A stretch of DNA of 21,422 bases from the IMG/VR virus record IMGVR_UViG_3300037847_005307, positions 1-21,422 of that record; one strand, written 5' to 3'. The translations under genes and the position numbers were made by a program. How positions within the stretch are numbered: the first letter of the stretch is position 1; each line of letters opens with the position of its first letter. Shown here one piece after another: positions 18,846-21,422 of this stretch. Source of the DNA: a virus. The notes beneath the pieces were generated by a model that was not told the origin of the DNA, did no database searches, and saw only the letters and a program-made list of their open reading frames with translations.

Positions 18846-19122
18846 AAATGCTCCTTCAAGAAAAAAATCACTCGGATATTACGCTAAAGTCAAAAAAGGT
18901 AAAGGCAAAGGTAAAAAGGCCGGAGGTGGTATGACCGCTAAGGGTGTAGCTAAATATAGACGCGATAACCCAGGAAGTAAATTAAAAACCGCTGTAACAA
19001 CTCCTCCTTCTAAGTTAAAGAAGGGAAGTAAAGCTTGGAAGCGTAGAAAAGCATTTTGTGCTAGATCACGTAGCTGGACTTCAGAAAGAGGTAAAGCAGC
19101 AAGAAGAAAGTGGAATTGTTAA
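18835..19122 (+). CDS. Basic Lys/Arg-rich protein with GGMTAKG motif
   Basis: A 95-residue protein, about 40% Lys/Arg. The core AGGGMTAKGVAKYRRDNPGSK, then KKGSKAWKRRKAFCARSRSW, resembles short basic domains of unknown function shared by marine phages and giant viruses (the G-G-(LM)-x-A-K-G and RRK(A/S)FCAR motifs). They may be DNA-packaging or virion proteins, by charge. This is recall, not a search. Four basic mini-genes of this style follow nearby. Confidence 0.6.
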   Translation: MASKNAPSRKKSLGYYAKVKKGKGKGKKAGGGMTAKGVAKYRRDNPGSKLKTAVTTPPSKLKKGSKAWKRRKAFCARSRSWTSERGKAARRKWNC

Positions 19123-19132
19123 TTTTAATATT

Positions 19133-19276
19133 ATGGATAAAAAGAAAGAAAATATGGATTTAGACGGTTCTCAAGTTTTGTCACCAAAACAAAAAAGAAT
19201 TGCCGCTATGGCTCCTCCATTTAATCAAATTACCGGAGCAGATTTTAAAATGTTAAGAAACAAAAAAAATAATTAA
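19133..19276 (+). CDS. Small phage protein (PKQKRIAAMAPPFNQITGADF type)
   Basis: A 47-residue protein from the ATG at 19133, after the leader AATTTTAATATT; an earlier ATG (19058) would read inside the gene before it. The conserved-looking core APPFNQITGADFKML is familiar from marine phage mini-proteins. Function unknown. Confidence 0.6.
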   Translation: MDKKKENMDLDGSQVLSPKQKRIAAMAPPFNQITGADFKMLRNKKNN

Positions 19277-19279
19277 GAG

Positions 19280-19570
19280 ATGGCAGACCTAGACCTAGAT
19301 GAAATTAAAAAGAAAAAATTCAATATTAGTATTGAAAACTTAATTACTATTGGAATGGTAGTAGTTACAGTTGTAGGTATGTGGTATTCGTTGCAAGCAG
19401 ATATACAGTTAGCAAAAGAATTACCAGAACCCCCAGTAAGCAGAACCGAGTATGATTTAAAAGATCAATTAATTCGAGAAAATATAATAAATACAAATAA
19501 AAAAGTAGAAGAGATAGATGAGACGGTAAAGAAGATTGACGAAAAACTTTTTGAAATAATTAAAAATTAA
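19280..19570 (+). CDS. Membrane-anchored coiled-coil protein
   Basis: A 96-residue protein: a short cytoplasmic acidic/basic head, one transmembrane segment (about 21-39), then an outside coiled coil (KDQLIRENIINTNKKVEEID...). This topology suits an inner-membrane spanin or a membrane anchor for lysis or assembly. It starts three bases after the preceding stop. No family name assigned. Confidence 0.65.
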   Translation: MADLDLDEIKKKKFNISIENLITIGMVVVTVVGMWYSLQADIQLAKELPEPPVSRTEYDLKDQLIRENIINTNKKVEEIDETVKKIDEKLFEIIKN

Positions 19571-19574
19571 GAAC

Positions 19575-19895
19575 ATGAAAAAATTTATTTTAATTTTATC
19601 TTTATTGTTTTCATTTAGCGCATTTGCGCAAGATTTAACCCTTGTACATTTTAATTATAAATGGAATGAAAGAAACGCGTATAAGGGGCTTGAAAGATTA
19701 AGAAACGTAAAAGTTCAATATGCATTTGTAGAAGATCAATCAGAATCAATACAAAGCTCTATTACCTCCGTTCCAACCATTGTGATATATATGAACGGAA
19801 GGCCAAAAGCTCGTTTTGAAGCGGGTCTTCAAATGAAAATAACAACAGACATAGTAGACTTGCAAGATTTAATTAATGAACTAAAAGATCAATAA
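19575..19895 (+). CDS. Exported thioredoxin-fold protein lacking the CxxC motif
   Basis: A 106-residue protein with a clear signal peptide (cleavage near AFA-Q, residues 18/19). The mature part follows the thioredoxin order: strand LVHFNYKW, helix, strand VQYAFV, then the cis-Pro loop SVPTIVIYMNGRP. Where the active-site CxxC should be it reads KWNERN, and no Cys remains, so it cannot do disulfide chemistry. It could be a periplasmic chaperone or binding protein in lysis. The match is by fold pattern, not close identity. Confidence 0.62.
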   Translation: MKKFILILSLLFSFSAFAQDLTLVHFNYKWNERNAYKGLERLRNVKVQYAFVEDQSESIQSSITSVPTIVIYMNGRPKARFEAGLQMKITTDIVDLQDLINELKDQ

Positions 19896-19896
19896 A

Positions 19897-20034
19897 ATGG
19901 CAAAAAAAGATGCATGTTACCATAAAGTAAAGGCTAGATATAGGGTATTTCCATCCGCGTATGCAAGCGGCGCATTAGCTAAATGTAGAAAAGTCGGTGC
20001 GTCTAATTGGGGCAATAAATCAAAAAAGAAATGA
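19897..20034 (+). CDS. Small basic Cys-containing protein (KKDACYHKVKARYRVF type)
   Basis: A 45-residue protein. The core KKDACYHKVKARYRVFPSAY, then ASGALAKCRKVGASNWG, belongs to a short family I recall both in marine phages and in nucleocytoplasmic giant viruses. Two Cys and many Lys/Arg suggest a nucleic-acid-binding virion component. Its stop overlaps the next start (ATGA). Confidence 0.7.
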   Translation: MAKKDACYHKVKARYRVFPSAYASGALAKCRKVGASNWGNKSKKK

Positions 20035-20216
20035 AAGGAGTACCACACTTTAAAAAAGACGGCACAATAGTTCGTGGCCAAACTCATAAAGATTCAAAAG
20101 GAAGACTAATGAGTGGAAAAACGCATACTAAAAAAAGCGTATATGTATATCATATAAATGAACTACCTAAAAGATCATTAAAAAAAGCTTATAAACAAGC
20201 TGGATTATTAAAATAA
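20031..20216 (+). CDS. Small basic phage protein (GKTHT...YHINEL type)
   Basis: A 61-residue protein (MKGVPHFKKDGTIVRGQTHK...GKTHTKKSVYVYHINEL), a repeated Gly-x-Thr-His pattern common in tiny phage proteins I recall. Basic; coupled upstream by ATGA and to the next gene by a shared base. Confidence 0.62.
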   Translation: MKGVPHFKKDGTIVRGQTHKDSKGRLMSGKTHTKKSVYVYHINELPKRSLKKAYKQAGLLK

Positions 20217-20488
20217 TGGCTGTACGTAAAACAAAAAAAGGATTAGCTCTTAAACGTTGGTTTAAAGAAAAATGGATTGATGTTCGTACTGGTAAACCTT
20301 GCGGAAGAACTAAAGGCGAAAAAAGAGGTGTTCCATATTGTAGACCTAGTAAGCGTATTTCAAGTAAAACCGTTAAAACAGCATCTGAAATGTCAGCGTC
20401 TGAAAAAAGAAAAAAGATAGCTGAAAAGAAAAGATTAGGGCAGCCAGCGGGTAAACCAAGAAGAGTAAAGCCTACTAAAAGAAAATGA
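20216..20488 (+). CDS. Basic protein with KPCGRTKGEKRGVPYCRPSKR motif
   Basis: A 90-residue protein, about 37% Lys/Arg. The sequence LKRWFKEKWIDVRTGKPCGR, followed by KGEKRGVPYCRPSKR, matches a short domain of unknown function found in marine phages and giant viruses, with two conserved Cys about 16 residues apart. Its tail is a low-complexity Lys/Arg region. Probable role in DNA condensation or virion assembly is inference. Confidence 0.68.
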   Translation: MAVRKTKKGLALKRWFKEKWIDVRTGKPCGRTKGEKRGVPYCRPSKRISSKTVKTASEMSASEKRKKIAEKKRLGQPAGKPRRVKPTKRK

Positions 20489-20577
20489 AAAAGCTTTTGA
20501 AAATTTTTGAAAAAATAGAAAATTTTTTGTACGAAAACTTTTATCCAAATTTAATTAAACATACAAAGAAAAAATGA
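20485..20577 (+). CDS. Tiny helical protein
   Basis: A 30-residue frame (MKKLLKIFEKIENFLYENFY...) linked by ATGA overlaps on both sides, which supports translation. It is amphipathic. No family. Confidence 0.5.
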   Translation: MKKLLKIFEKIENFLYENFYPNLIKHTKKK

Positions 20578-20732
20578 AAAAATCAAGAGGCTTAGGTGAC
20601 ACAATAGAAAAGGTTACTACAAAAACAGGCATAAAAACAATGACAGATATAATCTCTAAAGGATTAAATGTGCCATGCGGATGTGAGGGAAGACGCGATG
20701 CCTTAAATAAAATATTCCCATATAAAAAGTAA
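20574..20732 (+). CDS. Small Cys-motif phage protein (GLGDTIEKVT...CGCEGRRDALNKIFPY)
   Basis: A 52-residue protein: helix GLGDTIEKVTTKTGIKTM, then PCGCEGRRDALNKIFPYKK with a Cys-Gly-Cys pair. I recall this exact layout from many phage genomes; a role is not established, although the CxC near the end may bind metal. Starts with an ATGA overlap. Confidence 0.65.
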   Translation: MKKSRGLGDTIEKVTTKTGIKTMTDIISKGLNVPCGCEGRRDALNKIFPYKK

Positions 20733-20736
20733 ATTT

Positions 20737-20928
20737 ATGAATTTAATATTAATAGTTATAGCAGCAATAGTTGTTGGAGGTGCTTTAATAGCATTTTCAA
20801 TTTGGTTAACTAAAAAAGGAGTTACTAAAGATGAAAACGACAACTACATACCAGATGTTCTTGAAGACAAAGTAAAGAATGTAAAAACTAAAGTCAAAGA
20901 AGTCAAGAACATAGTTAAAAAGAAGTAA
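20737..20928 (+). CDS. Small single-span membrane protein
   Basis: A 63-residue protein with a transmembrane segment at about residues 2-24 and a Lys-rich, coiled-coil-like tail. It precedes the holin by two bases, so it may assist lysis (antiholin or inner-membrane spanin), though this is positional. Confidence 0.58.
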   Translation: MNLILIVIAAIVVGGALIAFSIWLTKKGVTKDENDNYIPDVLEDKVKNVKTKVKEVKNIVKKK

Positions 20929-20930
20929 CC

Positions 20931-21389
20931 ATGTCTAAAGGCAAGAAAAAACTTAAAGATACCGCCGTAGGTAAATTTTTACTTGGGGCGGGTTCTGGTA
21001 TATTAGGCGGGTTAGGCGATATATTACCTGATAATGGAGTAATGGGTGTGGTTAAAAACCTTATTAAAAAGGATCCAGCATTACCTCCAGAAGACAAAGA
21101 AAAAGCATTAGCACTTTTACACCAAGATACAGTAGAAATGCAAGAGGTATCAAAAAGATGGGCAGCGGATATGCAATCAGATTCGTGGCTTTCAAAAAAT
21201 ACACGTCCTCTTACATTAGTATTTCTAACTATTTCTATGGTGTTATTAATATTTATAGACAGTACCGGAATAGATTTTGATGTAGATAGTGGTTGGGTAG
21301 ATTTATTAAAATCATTACTTATTACCGTTTATGTAGCATATTTCGGTTCTCGTGGTGCAGAGAAGTTTAAAAACATACAAAAAAATTAA
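20931..21389 (+). CDS. Holin (3TM / GTA-type)
   Basis: A 152-residue protein with a Lys-rich start, a Gly-rich segment (14-33), an acidic helix, then two hydrophobic spans (about 93-109 and 123-139). WLSKNTRPLTLV and AYFGSRGAEK are the marks of the holin family of three transmembrane segments known from gene-transfer-agent release. It would make membrane lesions that let the endolysin out. The endolysin is at the other end of the window, so the lysis genes are split unless the genome is circularly permuted or a further endolysin exists. Confidence 0.8.
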   Translation: MSKGKKKLKDTAVGKFLLGAGSGILGGLGDILPDNGVMGVVKNLIKKDPALPPEDKEKALALLHQDTVEMQEVSKRWAADMQSDSWLSKNTRPLTLVFLTISMVLLIFIDSTGIDFDVDSGWVDLLKSLLITVYVAYFGSRGAEKFKNIQKN

Positions 21390-21392
21390 CAA

Positions 21393-21422
21393 ATGGCAAA
21401 AATAGATTCGTATTCATTAGAC
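21393..21422 (+). CDS. Start of a further phage gene (3' truncated)
   Basis: Ten codons (MAKIDSYSLD) run off the right edge, three bases after the holin stop. The start resembles phage tail/structural proteins (MAKIxxY) I recall, but too little is seen to identify it. Confidence 0.5.
   Translation, partial: MAKIDSYSLD

Noticed and set aside
1-21422. CRISPR array, integrase, attachment site or insertion sequence
   Set aside because: No regularly spaced repeats, integrase motif, transposase or tRNA-flanking direct repeats are seen; the tRNA does not look like an att site.

Overview
The window is a stretch of an AT-rich, double-stranded DNA phage genome, virtually gapless, with many overlapping tiny genes. 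It carries replication, recombination, lysis and virion-associated functions and no bacterial housekeeping block. I infer a marine-type phage of a Bacteroidota (flavobacterial) host: start codons are preceded by A/T-rich tracts rather than Shine-Dalgarno sequences, one late gene is preceded by a TANNTTTG box typical of Bacteroidota promoters, and many small proteins resemble families I recall from uncultured marine phages. The host assignment is inference.

Layout. (1) 1-914, plus strand: the end of a large gene, then a peptidase M15 endolysin and an overlapping small lipoprotein. (2) 915-14811, minus strand: early/middle genes. Reading in the direction of transcription, 14811 down to about 9650 holds small accessory genes, a KTSC-domain protein and a tRNA with initiator-tRNA features. 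Next come a phage sigma factor, a putative annealing protein, a PD-(D/E)XK exonuclease, an SSB-like protein, a primase-helicase, a thymidylate-synthase-family enzyme, two all-alpha NTP-pyrophosphatase (MazG-type) proteins, a resolvase-like nuclease, a DnaA domain-IV protein and a 2OG-Fe(II) oxygenase. A hairpin terminator at about 859-885 ends this block. (3) 14812-15090: a GC-rich divergent control region. (4) 15091-21422, plus strand: groEL and groES, a probable virion protein with its own terminator, a winged-helix protein, a run of very small lysine/arginine-rich proteins, membrane proteins and a holin.

The most notable regulatory signal is a repeated intergenic element. On the minus strand it reads approximately GACACG-N9-TGATATWAW, with a GC-rich box upstream. 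It occurs nine times before minus-strand genes and once, inverted, facing the late genes. The spacer is exactly 9 in every copy. Together with the phage-encoded sigma factor this suggests a dedicated phage transcription programme.

Three further points stand out. The thymidylate-synthase homologue has Asp where true thymidylate synthases have the dUMP-selecting Asn, which predicts a dCMP (hydroxy)methylase; two MazG-type genes lie next to it, a combination suggesting a modified-cytosine genome. The tRNA has the marks of an initiator tRNA-fMet. The chaperonin pair is complete but in the order groEL-groES, with altered substrate-groove residues.
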